A stretch of DNA of 64,000 bases from ZC4RG20 sp963702105 (GTDB taxonomy: Bacteria; Pseudomonadota; Gammaproteobacteria; Steroidobacterales; Rariloculaceae): NCBI GenBank assembly GCA_963702105.1, contig OY969712.1:4278001-4342000 (forward strand), in the 5' to 3' direction. The notes under the pieces were generated by a model that saw only the letters and a list, made by a program, of their open reading frames with translations, ran no database searches and had not been told where the DNA came from. Positions 8,162 to 17,227 of the stretch are shown piece after piece. How positions within the stretch are numbered: the stretch's first letter is position 1; each line of letters begins with the position of its first letter. Made by a program: the position numbers and the translations under genes.

Positions 8162-8167
8162 AGCCCG

Positions 8168-8995
8168 ATGACCCTCTACGCCATCGGCGACATCCAAGGC
8201 TGCTACGGCCCCTTCGCCACACTGCTCGACCGCCTCGACTTCGATCCGTCGCGCGACCGCCTCTGGCTCGTCGGCGACCTCGTGAATCGCGGACCGGACT
8301 CGCTCGCCGTGCTGCGCCGTGTCGCGGAGCTCGGCTCGAGCGTCGTGACCGTGCTCGGCAATCACGATCTGCACCTGCTCGCGGCGGCGGCCGGCCTGCG
8401 CCGTCCTTCGGCCGCCGACACGCTCGACCAGGTCCTGGCCGCGCCCGATTCCGAGGAGCTGCTCGATTGGCTGCGCCGCCGCCCGCTTCTGCACTACGAC
8501 CGCGAGCACCGCCGCGCCCTCGTGCACGCCGGCATCCCGCCCGAGTGGGACATCGAGGCCGCCCTGCGGCACGCAGCCGAGGTCGAGGGTCTGCTGCGCG
8601 GCCCGCATTGGCGATACGGGCTCGAGGTCATGTACGGCAACGATCCGCCGAAGTGGACTCAGGATCTCGAGTATGCGGCGCGGGTGCGCTATACGATCAA
8701 CGCCCTGACGCGTATGCGCTTCTGCGATGCGAGCGGTGGGCTCGATCTCGAGCGGTCCGGCCCGCCCGGCACCCAGCCCCCGGGGCTCGTGCCCTGGTAC
8801 GACGCGCCTGGCCGACGGACGACGACGACTCATATCGTATTCGGGCATTGGTCGGCGCTCGGGTTCATGCGCCGCGTGGACGTGACGGCGCTCGATAGCG
8901 GCTGCGTCTGGGGCGGCATGCTCACGGCCGTCGCGCTCGACGGCGACCTCGAGCCGACTGCGATCGCCTGCGCGCAGGCGGCACCGCGCGGCTGA
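8168..8995 (+). CDS. apaH: Symmetrical bis(5'-nucleosyl)-tetraphosphatase
   Basis: The protein has 275 residues. ApaH hydrolyses Ap4A to two ADP and can remove Np4 caps from RNA. The metallophosphatase motifs are all present near the N-terminus: GDIQGCYG, GDLVNRGPDS and GNHD; a later histidine motif (FGHWSALG) completes the dimetal site. It is separated from rsmA by 521 bases of repeats, so it is probably transcribed from its own promoter (see the -10 box at 8156). Confidence 0.95.
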   Translation: MTLYAIGDIQGCYGPFATLLDRLDFDPSRDRLWLVGDLVNRGPDSLAVLRRVAELGSSVVTVLGNHDLHLLAAAAGLRRPSAADTLDQVLAAPDSEELLDWLRRRPLLHYDREHRRALVHAGIPPEWDIEAALRHAAEVEGLLRGPHWRYGLEVMYGNDPPKWTQDLEYAARVRYTINALTRMRFCDASGGLDLERSGPPGTQPPGLVPWYDAPGRRTTTTHIVFGHWSALGFMRRVDVTALDSGCVWGGMLTAVALDGDLEPTAIACAQAAPRG

Positions 8996-9091
8996 CCTGC
9001 GAGCGGCCGCCCGGACGCCGCACGCCGGGCCGCGCCCAGCCGCGCCGGCCGCCGAGACGCGGCATAATGGCGCCGCTTGCGGAGACCCATC

Positions 9092-9604
9092 ATGACGATC
9101 ATGAAGCCGTTCAACCTGCTCGACTGGATCGAACGCCACCGCCCGGAGCTGCGCCCGCCCGTCTGCAACAAGCAGCTCTACGAGGGCGAGGACTTCATCG
9201 TTCAGGTCGTCGGCGGACCGAACTCGCGCACGGACTACCATCACGACGAGGGACCCGAGCTGTTCTACCAGCTCGAGGGCGACATGCTGCTGAAGACCGT
9301 GCAGGACGGCGGCTTCGTCGACGTCCCGATCCGCGAGGGCGAGATGTTCCTGCTGCCGCCCCGCGTGCCGCACTCGCCTCAGCGCTTTGCGAATACCGTA
9401 GGCCTCGTCGTAGAGCGCCGGCGCGGCCCCGAGGAGCTCGACGGCTTCATGTGGTTCTGCGAGCGCTGCGGCGCGAAGCTGCACGAGGAATTCCTGCACG
9501 TCTCCGACATCGTCAAGGACCTGCCGCCGGTCTTCGCACGCTTCCATGCGAACGAGGACGCGCGCACCTGCAAGCGCTGCGGCTGGATCATGCCGCCCGC
9601 ATGA
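9092..9604 (+). CDS. haaO: 3-hydroxyanthranilate 3,4-dioxygenase
   Basis: The protein has 170 residues. The enzyme opens the ring of 3-hydroxyanthranilate to give the precursor of quinolinate. The cupin iron ligands are visible as H50, E56 and H94 (YHHDEGPE and PHSPQ). The bacterial second metal site is present as two CXXC pairs, C123/C126 and C160/C163. The ATG at 9092 was chosen because GGAGA lies 6 bases upstream and the preceding TTG start adds only non-conserved residues. It is the first gene of the kynurenine operon and overlaps kynU by 4 bases. A CATAAT box at 9063-9068 may be its -10 element. Confidence 0.95.
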   Translation: MTIMKPFNLLDWIERHRPELRPPVCNKQLYEGEDFIVQVVGGPNSRTDYHHDEGPELFYQLEGDMLLKTVQDGGFVDVPIREGEMFLLPPRVPHSPQRFANTVGLVVERRRGPEELDGFMWFCERCGAKLHEEFLHVSDIVKDLPPVFARFHANEDARTCKRCGWIMPPA

Positions 9605-10893
9605 GCCCGTCCGCGGCGCCGCCGCCCGTGCCTTTCGGTCCCGGCAGGGAACAGGCGGAAGCGCTCGACGCGGCCGACCCACTCGCGCCGTTCCGGCAGG
9701 CCTTCGAGCTGCCGCGGCAGGGCGACCGGCCGCTGACCTACCTATCCGGGCATTCGCTCGGGCCGCTGCCGCACGCTGCGCGCAGGGCCGTCGAGGCGGA
9801 GCTCAGGCGCTGGTCCGAGTGCGCGGTCGAAGGGCATTTCGAGCTCGAAGGCTGGCTGCGTTATCACGAGCGCTTCGCGGCACCGCTCGCGCGGCTCGTC
9901 GGCGCTGGCCCGGACGAGGTCGTCGCGATGAACACGCTGACGGTCAACCTCCACCTGCTGCTTGCGAGCTTCTACGAGCCGACGCCCGAGCGCCACAAGA
10001 TCCTCATCGAGCGCGACGCGTTTCCGTCCGACCGCTTCGCGGTCCGCTCCCAGATCTCCTGGCACGGCTTCGACCCGGCGGGCTCGCTGCTCGAGCTGAA
10101 CCCCGCGCCCGGGAGTCTCACGCTCGATCTCGGTCGCCTCGGGGAGATTCTCGAGGCCGAGGGCGAGCGGATCGCGCTCGTGCTGCTCCCGGGCGTGCAG
10201 TATCTGAGCGGCCAGGCGCTCGACATCGCGGCAGCCGTGCGCCTCGCGGCGCGCCACGGGTGCCGGATCGGGTTCGATCTCGCGCACGCCATCGGCAATG
10301 TGCCGCTCGCGCTCTCGGCCGCCGGCGCCGATTTCGCGGTCTGGTGCAGCTACAAGTACCTCAACGCCGGCCCGGGCGCCGTCGGCGGCTGCTTCGTGCA
10401 CCGCCGCTGGTTCGACGCGGGCCTGCCGCGCCTCGAGGGCTGGTGGGGCACTCGCGAGGCCCGCCGCTTCGACGCGGCCGCAGCGTTCGCGCCGATGCCG
10501 GGCGCCGCCGCCTGGCAGCTCAGTAACCCGCCCATCCTCTCGCTGGCGCCGCTTGCGGCCTCGCTCGCGATCTTCGACGACGCGGGCCTCGAGGCCCTGC
10601 GCGCCAAGTCGGAGCGTCTCACGGGTTATCTGGAATACCTGCTGTGCACGCGCCTCGGCGACCGGGCACGGCTGCTGACGCCGAGCGCCCCGACGGCGCG
10701 CGGCTGCCAGCTCTCGCTCGAGCTCGATCTCGCGCCCGAGGCGGCCGCGGCCGTGCCGGCCGGCCTGCGCGAGGCCGGAGTCGTTGCCGACTGGCGGCCG
10801 CCGGCCGTCCTGCGGCTCGCGCCCGCCCCGCTCTACAACCGCTTCGTGGACGTCTTCGACGCAGTCGCCGCGCTGGCGAAGGCCCTGCCGTGA
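9601..10893 (+). CDS. kynU: Kynureninase
   Basis: The protein has 430 residues and is PLP-dependent. It cleaves 3-hydroxykynurenine to 3-hydroxyanthranilate and alanine. The Schiff-base lysine lies in CSYKYLNAGPGAVGG, preceded by the DLAHAIGN aspartate that binds the pyridinium nitrogen; LSGHSLGPLP near the N-terminus is also typical. It starts with ATGA inside the haaO stop and ends with GTGA into kmo, so all three genes are probably translated from one message. Confidence 0.96.
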   Translation: MSPSAAPPPVPFGPGREQAEALDAADPLAPFRQAFELPRQGDRPLTYLSGHSLGPLPHAARRAVEAELRRWSECAVEGHFELEGWLRYHERFAAPLARLVGAGPDEVVAMNTLTVNLHLLLASFYEPTPERHKILIERDAFPSDRFAVRSQISWHGFDPAGSLLELNPAPGSLTLDLGRLGEILEAEGERIALVLLPGVQYLSGQALDIAAAVRLAARHGCRIGFDLAHAIGNVPLALSAAGADFAVWCSYKYLNAGPGAVGGCFVHRRWFDAGLPRLEGWWGTREARRFDAAAAFAPMPGAAAWQLSNPPILSLAPLAASLAIFDDAGLEALRAKSERLTGYLEYLLCTRLGDRARLLTPSAPTARGCQLSLELDLAPEAAAAVPAGLREAGVVADWRPPAVLRLAPAPLYNRFVDVFDAVAALAKALP

Positions 10894-12248
10894 GCCACGC
10901 GGCTGGAGCGCCGACCGCGGTCGTCGGCGGCGGCCTCGCCGGCAGCCTGCTCGCCATCCTGCTTGCGCGGCGCGGCTTCGCGCCCGTCGTCGTCGAACGC
11001 GCGACGGAGGAAGAATCGCGCACTCCGGCCGGCGGCCGCTCGATCAATCTCGCGCTCGCGGCCCGCGGCATGGCCGCGCTGGAGCGCGCGGGCGTCCTCG
11101 CAGACGTGCTGCCGCTGCTTCTGCCCATGCGCGGGCGGCTCGTGCACACCGGGAACGCCGAGCGCTTCCTGCCGTACGGGCAGCGCCGCGGCGAGGAGAT
11201 CTACTCCGTTTCCCGAGCCGATCTCAACGGCAGGCTGCAGACGGTCGCGCGCGAGCGCTTCGGCGTCGAATACCGCTATGGACACGCCTGCGTGGGCATC
11301 GACCCGGCCCGCGGCGCGCCCATCGTCGAGGCCGGCGGCGCGCGCTACGCGCTCGAAGCCGGTGTGGTGTTCGCGACCGACGGTGCGGGCTCCGAGGTGA
11401 GGCGCGCGCTCGCGGCGGCGGGGCGCGTGCGCGCGAGCGAGGAGTTGCTCGACCACGGCTATGTCGAGCTTACGATCCCGGCGAATCGTGCAGGCGGCTT
11501 CGCGCTTCGCCCCGACGGTCTGCACATCTGGCCGCGCGGCGGGTTCATGCTCATCGCGCTGCCGAATACCGATCGAAGCTTTACGGCCACGCTGTTCCTG
11601 CCGCTCGAGGGCGACCCGAGCTTTACGGCCCTGCGCGAGGCTGGCCGCGTCCGCACGTTCTTCGAGGCCGAGTTTCCCGATGCGCTCGCGTTGATCCCGA
11701 ACCTCGAGGCGGAGCTCGCGGCCCGCGCGGTCGGTACGCTAGGCAGCGTTTACTGCGAACCCTGGAGCGCCGCCGGCAGCATCCTTCTGCTCGGCGATGC
11801 CGCCCACGCCATCGTGCCGTTTCACGGCCAGGGCATGAACGCGGCCTTCGAGGACTGCGCGGTGCTCGACGCCGCGATCGACCGCCTCGGCGGCGACTGG
11901 GCGGCCGTGCTGCGCGACTTCGAGCGCGGCCGCAAGGCCGACGCCGATGCGATCGCCGCGATGGCCCTCGAGAATTACCGCGAGATGCGCGACACGGTGC
12001 GAAGCCCGGACTTCGAGCTCCGGCGAGAGATTGCGTTCGAGCTCGAGCGGCGCCATCCCGACCGCTTCGTGCCGCGGTATTCCATGGTCATGTTCCACCC
12101 CGAGATCGCCTATGCGGAGGCGCGGCGGCGCGGCGCCGTGCAGGCCGAGATCCTGGCCGACCTCGCGGCCGGCAAACGTGCGCTCCAGCAAGTCGACTTC
12201 GAGCGCGGCGAGGCGCTCGTCTGCGAGCGGTTGGCGCCGATCGGCTGA
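10890..12248 (+). CDS. kmo: Kynurenine 3-monooxygenase
   Basis: The protein has 452 residues and is an FAD-dependent aromatic hydroxylase. It converts kynurenine to 3-hydroxykynurenine. The dinucleotide motif GGGLAGSLLA is near the N-terminus, and GDAAHAIVPFHGQGMNAAFEDC is the second FAD-binding motif of this family. GRSINLALAARG is characteristic of KMO. It starts with GTG overlapping the kynU stop. With haaO and kynU it covers the steps from kynurenine to the quinolinate precursor; tryptophan dioxygenase and formamidase are not in the window. Confidence 0.95.
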   Translation: MSHAAGAPTAVVGGGLAGSLLAILLARRGFAPVVVERATEEESRTPAGGRSINLALAARGMAALERAGVLADVLPLLLPMRGRLVHTGNAERFLPYGQRRGEEIYSVSRADLNGRLQTVARERFGVEYRYGHACVGIDPARGAPIVEAGGARYALEAGVVFATDGAGSEVRRALAAAGRVRASEELLDHGYVELTIPANRAGGFALRPDGLHIWPRGGFMLIALPNTDRSFTATLFLPLEGDPSFTALREAGRVRTFFEAEFPDALALIPNLEAELAARAVGTLGSVYCEPWSAAGSILLLGDAAHAIVPFHGQGMNAAFEDCAVLDAAIDRLGGDWAAVLRDFERGRKADADAIAAMALENYREMRDTVRSPDFELRREIAFELERRHPDRFVPRYSMVMFHPEIAYAEARRRGAVQAEILADLAAGKRALQQVDFERGEALVCERLAPIG

Positions 12249-12303
12249 GCGTCGGCGCACCGTGCGCCTCAATGTATGAGAGATGTAAGGCGAGGCCTAA
12301 CCG

Positions 12304-12882
12304 CTATTTCAACCCCAGTTTCCGGCCGGCGGCCAGGAGCTCGACAGCCTCGCGGATTCGCTTCTGCCTCGTTTCCTCCCGCTTCGCCGCTTGTATCCAG
12401 GCCACGAAGACCCTTCGGTAGGACGGAGCGAGGGCCTCGAAATGGCGCAACGCGGCCGGGTTCAGGTCGAGCGCTTCGCGAACGTAGACGGGGACTTCCG
12501 CGGGCGCGCTCTTCGAGGGCGCATCGCCGCCGGGCGCGTCGCCGCTGCGGCCGGTCGGCGGCCGCTCGAGTCCCGAAGTCGCCAGCAATCCCTGCGCCTG
12601 CAGCTTCGCATACCGCTTCCTGTTGAGCGCGGACCAGCGGCTGTCCTCGCGTCGCGGCGTGAATTTGCGGGCGTATCGCTCGTCGTCGAGGCGACGTATC
12701 AAGCTGTCGACCCAGCCGAAGCACAGGGCTTCCTCGACGGCCTCTTCGTATTCGATGCAGCTCACGCGAGTATGGCGCTTGTGGAACACGAGCCAGATCT
12801 CGGTTGCCGAGGAGCCATAGACCTCGAGCCAGCGGCGCCATTCTCGCCGCGTCCGCACGTCTAGGGTCTCGATTCCGGCCAC
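12304..12882 (-). CDS. YdeI/OmpD-associated-like protein
   Basis: The protein has 192 residues and resembles the YdeI/OmpD-associated (bacteriocin-protection-like) family. The typical block is EYEEAVEEALCFGWVDS followed by KFTPRR and SRWSALNRKR. The C-terminal half has the usual helical SYRRVFVAWI and AKREETRQKR segments. I prefer the GTG at 12882 because AGGAGG lies 9 bases upstream; an earlier GTG at 12915 is possible. The biochemical function is unknown. It converges on kmo. Confidence 0.75.
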   Translation of the reverse strand: MAGIETLDVRTRREWRRWLEVYGSSATEIWLVFHKRHTRVSCIEYEEAVEEALCFGWVDSLIRRLDDERYARKFTPRREDSRWSALNRKRYAKLQAQGLLATSGLERPPTGRSGDAPGGDAPSKSAPAEVPVYVREALDLNPAALRHFEALAPSYRRVFVAWIQAAKREETRQKRIREAVELLAAGRKLGLK

Positions 12883-13039
12883 TGCGTTACGCCTCCTCCG
12901 CGTCGCGACGACCACGAGTCTCCCCGCGAACGTGCCTGCTTCGCGCGCCGGGTATTGTCGTACCTGACGGAGCGCGCTTCAAAAGATTCGCGGCCGACCT
13001 GCCTGATCTCGCATCGCCGCGAGGTCCGCAACTTCGGGG

Positions 13040-15470
13040 CTACGATCCCGATAGCCAATCCATCTGCCGCTCGTCGCCGATGACGCGCTCGAAGTCTAGC
13101 CCCAGCGTCTGGAGCACGGGCTCGGCCACGGGCCGGATCTGCTTCTCGACGTAGTGCTCCCGGTCGAGCGGATGGCGCAGGTTGTCGAGCGGCTCGGCGC
13201 CGGCCGTCGTCATGATGTAGCTCACGAGCCGTCCCGCATCGTTGGACTTCCGCGCGGCGGCCACGTGAGGGGGTGTCGAGGCCGTGTACGCCTCGGCATT
13301 TTTGCGCAGCTGCTTGCGGTACACGAGCGCTCCATCGAGCTCGCCCCGCCTGAGCCGCCGCACGACGCCCGCGAGATAGGCGTCGACGGGTTGGCCGGCG
13401 AACAGTCTCGCATAGAGCTCCCGCTGCACGTCCTTGGCGAGCGCGGTCCAGTCGCGCCGTACGACCTCCATGCCGACGAACTCGACCCCGCCGCCGGCGA
13501 GCAGCCCCACATACCGCTTGCTCGCGCCGCGTGCGCTGTGGCGCGCATGGGGCAAAAACAGTTTGATGTAGAGCTTCTCGAATTCGATCTCGAGCCGGCT
13601 CGCGACACGACAACGCTCCTCGAGATGGCGTGCGAGGGCGGCGTTGAGCGCCGCGGCGAGCTCGCGGGCCCGCGCATCGAGCGCATCGAGCGCATCGGGC
13701 GCATCGAGCGCATCGGGCGCATCGGGCGCATCGGGCGCATCGAGCGACGCGGGGGCGGCGCCGGCGATCGGCTCCGCCTGCGAGCCCTCGGCCGCCGCCT
13801 CGACGAACAGGCTGTCCGTGTCGCCGTAAAGCACGCGAAACCCCGCCGCCTCGAACCACCGCTTGGCCCACAGCAGCAGCTCCCGGCCCGTGCCCGTGAT
13901 CGCGTTCGCGAGCGCCGGATTGTAGAACCGGCAGGCCGGCGTGCCGAGCACGCCGTAGAACGAGTTCATGAGGATCTTGACCGCATGCGCGGCGACCGCG
14001 TCGCCGCGGCGCTTCGCCGCCTCGCGCTGCGGAAAGAGCTCGTCGAGAAGCCCCGGCAGGATCCCGGGCGCGCGCCGGAAGGCGGCGGCCGGCGTGCGTA
14101 TGAGATCGTCCGCCGGCGAGGGCTCGGCGACGAACGTCAACGGATCGATGTTGAAGCTGCGGATGATGCTCGGATACAGGCTCTTGAAGTCGAACACCCA
14201 GACCGCGGCGTGAAGGCCGGGCGCGGGTTCGAGCACGTGTCCGCCCTGTTGCGCGGCGTGCACGCGGGCGTCGTCGCCGCGAACCGTCGGCGCCACGAGG
14301 CCGCGCCGCTCGAGCTCGGCCAAATACAGGAAATCGAACGACGCGATGCTGGCGGCCACGCGGTCGGGGGTCATTCCCGTAAGGCGACTGCGGGCGAACG
14401 CGAGGCGCACGAGATCGAGGCGCTCGACGATCTCGAAGGCGAGGCGGGCGTCCGTGCGGGCGTAGCGGGCGAACGCGGCGAGATCGTGGCGATAGTCGTG
14501 CAGGATCTCCGCCGCGCGCTCCCGGACGTCCCCGTGCAGCGCCTTACCCTCGCCGAGCACTGCCCGCGCCACGGCATCGAGCGAGTAGTCCTCCATGCGC
14601 ACGAAGGCACCGCGCAGCAAATTGATCCCGTCCAGCACGAGCCGGCCCGGGAGGCTGGCCTGGCCGCTGCCGAACCAGCCTTCGGCCTTGCGCAAGCGCA
14701 GCCGGCCCGGTCCGCGGCCGAGCGCGAGGGGATGCTGCACGCGCGCCGCGATCCGCTGCAGCACCGTCAGATCGAAGTCGATGGTGTTCCAGCCCGTCAG
14801 GAACGTCGGGATCGAGCTCGGCCACGCGGACGCAGAACGCTTCGGGGGCCTCGCGCTCGTCGGCGCAGCGCGTCGCGCGCTCGGGCATGGCGCGCTCCGA
14901 GCCGTCGACGACGAGCACCTCGTCGCTGCCGAGGCCGTAAAGAGACACGGCAAGCAGGCGCCGAGCCTTCGGATCGGTTTCGATGTCGAACGACAGTATG
15001 CGGGGTTCGATCTCGACGGCCGCGGGCGCGATCTTCGCGTCCTCGAACACGAGGGAAACGCCGCGCCCCGGCCGTCCGGCTCCCTCGATTTCGCAGCCGC
15101 CCTTGACGCCGCGCTCCATGAGGTAGCGGACGGCGAAGCGCACGTCCGCTTCGAAGGTCTCGATGCCCGCGGCGTGCAGCCGCTCTCTGATCGCCGGAAC
15201 GTCCTGCGGCGTCTCCGTCTCGATCCTGCAGACGGTGGCGCCCGCGAACGTCCGGCGGTCGTCCGGCTCGAGAACGCCGAGCCCGAGCGCCTTCGCCTTC
15301 GGCGCAGCGGCCGCCAGGACGAAAAAGAGAGGGCGCTGACGCGTGTCGCGAAAGAGAAACGTGCGCCCGTCTTCGAGGCGGCCGTAGAGATGGATGACGG
15401 GCACGCGCCTCCCGCCTGCTCCGGCTTCGATGCGATAGCTGGCCTGCAGAATGAAGCCGCGGACGTTCAT
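13040..15470 (-). pseudogene. polB: DNA polymerase II, interrupted by a one-base frameshift
   Basis: This is family B polymerase Pol II (translesion and restart synthesis, often SOS-regulated). The upstream reading frame runs from 15470 and holds the N-terminal domain and Exo I (LSFDIETDP). Near 14800 the frame changes. Joining DPDV from the first frame to TGWNTIDFDL in the second gives the expected Exo II region, which needs removal of one base from the GG at 14800-14801. Downstream the polymerase motifs are intact: DFKSLYPSII, KILMNSFYGV and YGDTDSLF. A 9-bp tandem repeat adds an Asp-Ala-Pro/Leu stretch. Either a very recent mutation or a sequence error; all remaining motifs look functional. 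Confidence 0.9.
13674..13747. repeat. 9-bp tandem repeat inside polB
   Basis: About eight units of GCATCGGGC or GCATCGAGC encode Asp-Ala-Pro or Asp-Ala-Leu on the minus strand. The insertion lies just after the catalytic YGDTDSLF motif, where other Pol II proteins have a loop. Length variation between strains would be expected. Confidence 0.8.
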
Positions 15471-15518
15471 TGCTCGATTGTGCCCGAGCCGAGCTTCGCG
15501 GGGGGCCCGCGCGAGGGG

Positions 15519-16313
15519 TCAGACCGCGATAGGGGCCTTGATCGAGGGATGTGCGCGGTAGCCGACGATCTCGAAGTCTTCGAAGCGGTAGTCGAAGATC
15601 GAAGCGGGCCGGCGCTTGATCTCGAGCCGCGGCAGCGGGAACGGCTCGCGCGAGAGCTGTTCGCGGGCCTGCTCGAGATGGTTGGAATACAGATGGCAGT
15701 CGCCGCCCGTCCAGACGAAATCCCCGGGCAGAAGATCCGTCTGTTGCGCCACCATGTGCGTGAGCAGCGCGTAAGAGGCGATGTTGAACGGCACGCCGAG
15801 GAAGACGTCGGCGCTGCGCTGGTAGAGCTGGCAGGAGAGGCGGCCGCCGGCCACGTAGAACTGGAACAGCGCATGGCAAGGCGAAAGCGCCATGCGTTCG
15901 AGCTCGCCGACGTTCCAGGCGCTGACGATGATGCGCCTCGAGTCCGGATCCTTGCGGATCGAGTCCACGGCGCGCTGGATCTGGTCGACGCGGCGGCCGT
16001 CGGCCGTGCGCCAGGCGCGCCATTGCGCCCCGTAGACCGGCCCGAGGTCGCCGTTCTCGTCGGCCCACTCGTCCCAGATCGTAACGCCGTGCTCGCGCAG
16101 GTAGCCGACGTTCGTGTCTCCCTGGAGGAACCACAGCAGCTCGTGAATGATCGAGCGCAGATGCAGCCTTTTAGTCGTGACAAGCGGGAAGCCCGCCGCG
16201 AGGTCGAAGCGCATCTGGTAGCCGAAGAGACTCAGCGTGCCGGTTCCGGTACGATCCTCCTTGCGCGCGCCGCGCTCGAGGACGGCCTCGAGCAGATCAA
16301 GATACGGTCGCAT
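15519..16313 (-). CDS. thyA: Thymidylate synthase
   Basis: The protein has 264 residues, the same as E. coli ThyA. It makes dTMP from dUMP using methylene-tetrahydrofolate. The nucleophilic cysteine lies in SPCHALFQFYV, and RSADVFLGVPFNIASYALL is the dUMP-binding segment. The N-terminal DRTGTGTLSLFG is also canonical. Its 5' end overlaps lgt by 17 bases, a common lgt-thyA arrangement in gammaproteobacteria. Confidence 0.97.
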   Translation of the reverse strand: MRPYLDLLEAVLERGARKEDRTGTGTLSLFGYQMRFDLAAGFPLVTTKRLHLRSIIHELLWFLQGDTNVGYLREHGVTIWDEWADENGDLGPVYGAQWRAWRTADGRRVDQIQRAVDSIRKDPDSRRIIVSAWNVGELERMALSPCHALFQFYVAGGRLSCQLYQRSADVFLGVPFNIASYALLTHMVAQQTDLLPGDFVWTGGDCHLYSNHLEQAREQLSREPFPLPRLEIKRRPASIFDYRFEDFEIVGYRAHPSIKAPIAV

Positions 16314-17103
16314 CCGCGCGCACCCTGCGATGAAGGCGGTAAGCCAATACCAGAAGCACGGCGCCCGTGACGATCATGGGCGCGGACAGGATTTGGCCCA
16401 TCGTGACCCAGCCGAAAGCGAGGTAGCCGTACTGCGGGTCCGGCACGCGGATGAACTCGACGGTAAAGCGAAAGATCCCGTAAAGCAGCAGGAACAAGCC
16501 CGAGACGGCCATGCGGGGGCGCGACTGCCGCGAGAACGCCCACAGCACCACGAACATGACGAGCCCCTCGAGGAACGCCTCGTAAAGCTGGCTGGGCTGG
16601 CGGGGGACGCCGTCCACCATGACGGCCCAGGGCGCATTGGGGCTCGTGACCTTGCCCCAGAGCTCGCCGTTGATGAAGTTGCCGACACGCACGAGCCCGA
16701 GCCCGGGTGGAATCCAGGGCGCGATGAAATCCGTCATCGCGAAGAACGGTTGACCGATGTGCCGGCCGTAGAGCCACATGGCGAGCAGCACGCCCAACAA
16801 TCCCCCGTGAAAGGACATGCCGCCCTGCCAGAGCATGAAAAGGCTCAACGGGTGCGCGATCAGGCCCGGCAGATCGTAAAACAGCATGTAACCGATGCGG
16901 CCGCCGACGATGACGCCGAGCGCGCAATAAAAGACGAGATCGTCCACCTGGGCGCGCTTGATCGGGCTGTCGGGCCGGCCCGCGCGGGCCCGCGCCCCGA
17001 GCCAGCCGAGCCCGAAGCCGGCGAGGTACATGAGCCCGTACCAGTGAACCTGGAGCGGGCCAATGTGAAAAGCGATCGGATTGAAATGGGGATATTGGAT
17101 CAA
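16297..17103 (-). CDS. lgt: Phosphatidylglycerol-prolipoprotein diacylglyceryl transferase
   Basis: The protein has 268 residues and about seven membrane segments. Lgt attaches diacylglycerol to the lipobox cysteine of prolipoproteins, the first lipoprotein-maturation step; Lnt, the last step, is also in this window. The signature RVGNFINGELWG is present, along with GGRIGYMLFYD and MSFHGGLLGV with the essential HGG. Upstream lies the 120-base gap to the divergent gene at 17228. Confidence 0.97.
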   Translation of the reverse strand: MIQYPHFNPIAFHIGPLQVHWYGLMYLAGFGLGWLGARARAGRPDSPIKRAQVDDLVFYCALGVIVGGRIGYMLFYDLPGLIAHPLSLFMLWQGGMSFHGGLLGVLLAMWLYGRHIGQPFFAMTDFIAPWIPPGLGLVRVGNFINGELWGKVTSPNAPWAVMVDGVPRQPSQLYEAFLEGLVMFVVLWAFSRQSRPRMAVSGLFLLLYGIFRFTVEFIRVPDPQYGYLAFGWVTMGQILSAPMIVTGAVLLVLAYRLHRRVRADATVS

Positions 17104-17215
17104 GTTAGTGGCCGCCGACGGGTTGGCGTGAATACGGCGCCTTGAGCAGGCCGTTAGTGTAAACGGGGCCGGCCGGGGGTGCCACCACGAGGCCTCCCGT
17201 TGGGCCGGCGCTTGC

Positions 17216-17221
17216 TATAGT
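17216..17221 (+). promoter_or_regulatory. Candidate -10 box of the thioredoxin-fold protein gene (leaderless arrangement)
   Basis: TATAGT ends 6 bases before the ATG at 17228, with no ribosome-binding site between. A transcript would start at or beside the start codon. No convincing -35 hexamer was seen. Confidence 0.45.
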
Positions 17222-17227
17222 TGGGCC

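Larger units (their letters stand above)
7647..8167. other. 521-base intergenic region with repeats R1-H2, R3a, R1-H3 and R3b
   Basis: No protein gene was found between rsmA and apaH. The gap holds two R1 hairpins in opposite orientation (7688-7807 and 7987-8100). The second is enclosed by inverted R3 boxes (7954 and 8136 as outer limits). The segment 7808-7953 shows no clear structure. In Pseudomonas-type genomes apaG lies here; no ApaG-like reading frame or remnant is visible. Confidence 0.75.

Noticed and set aside
13674..13747. CRISPR or regulatory repeat
   Set aside because: In-frame 9-bp coding repeat within polB.
14595..16370. A 591-codon plus-strand frame opposite polB, thyA and lgt
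   Set aside because: No recognisable domain; the opposite strand encodes three well-supported proteins.
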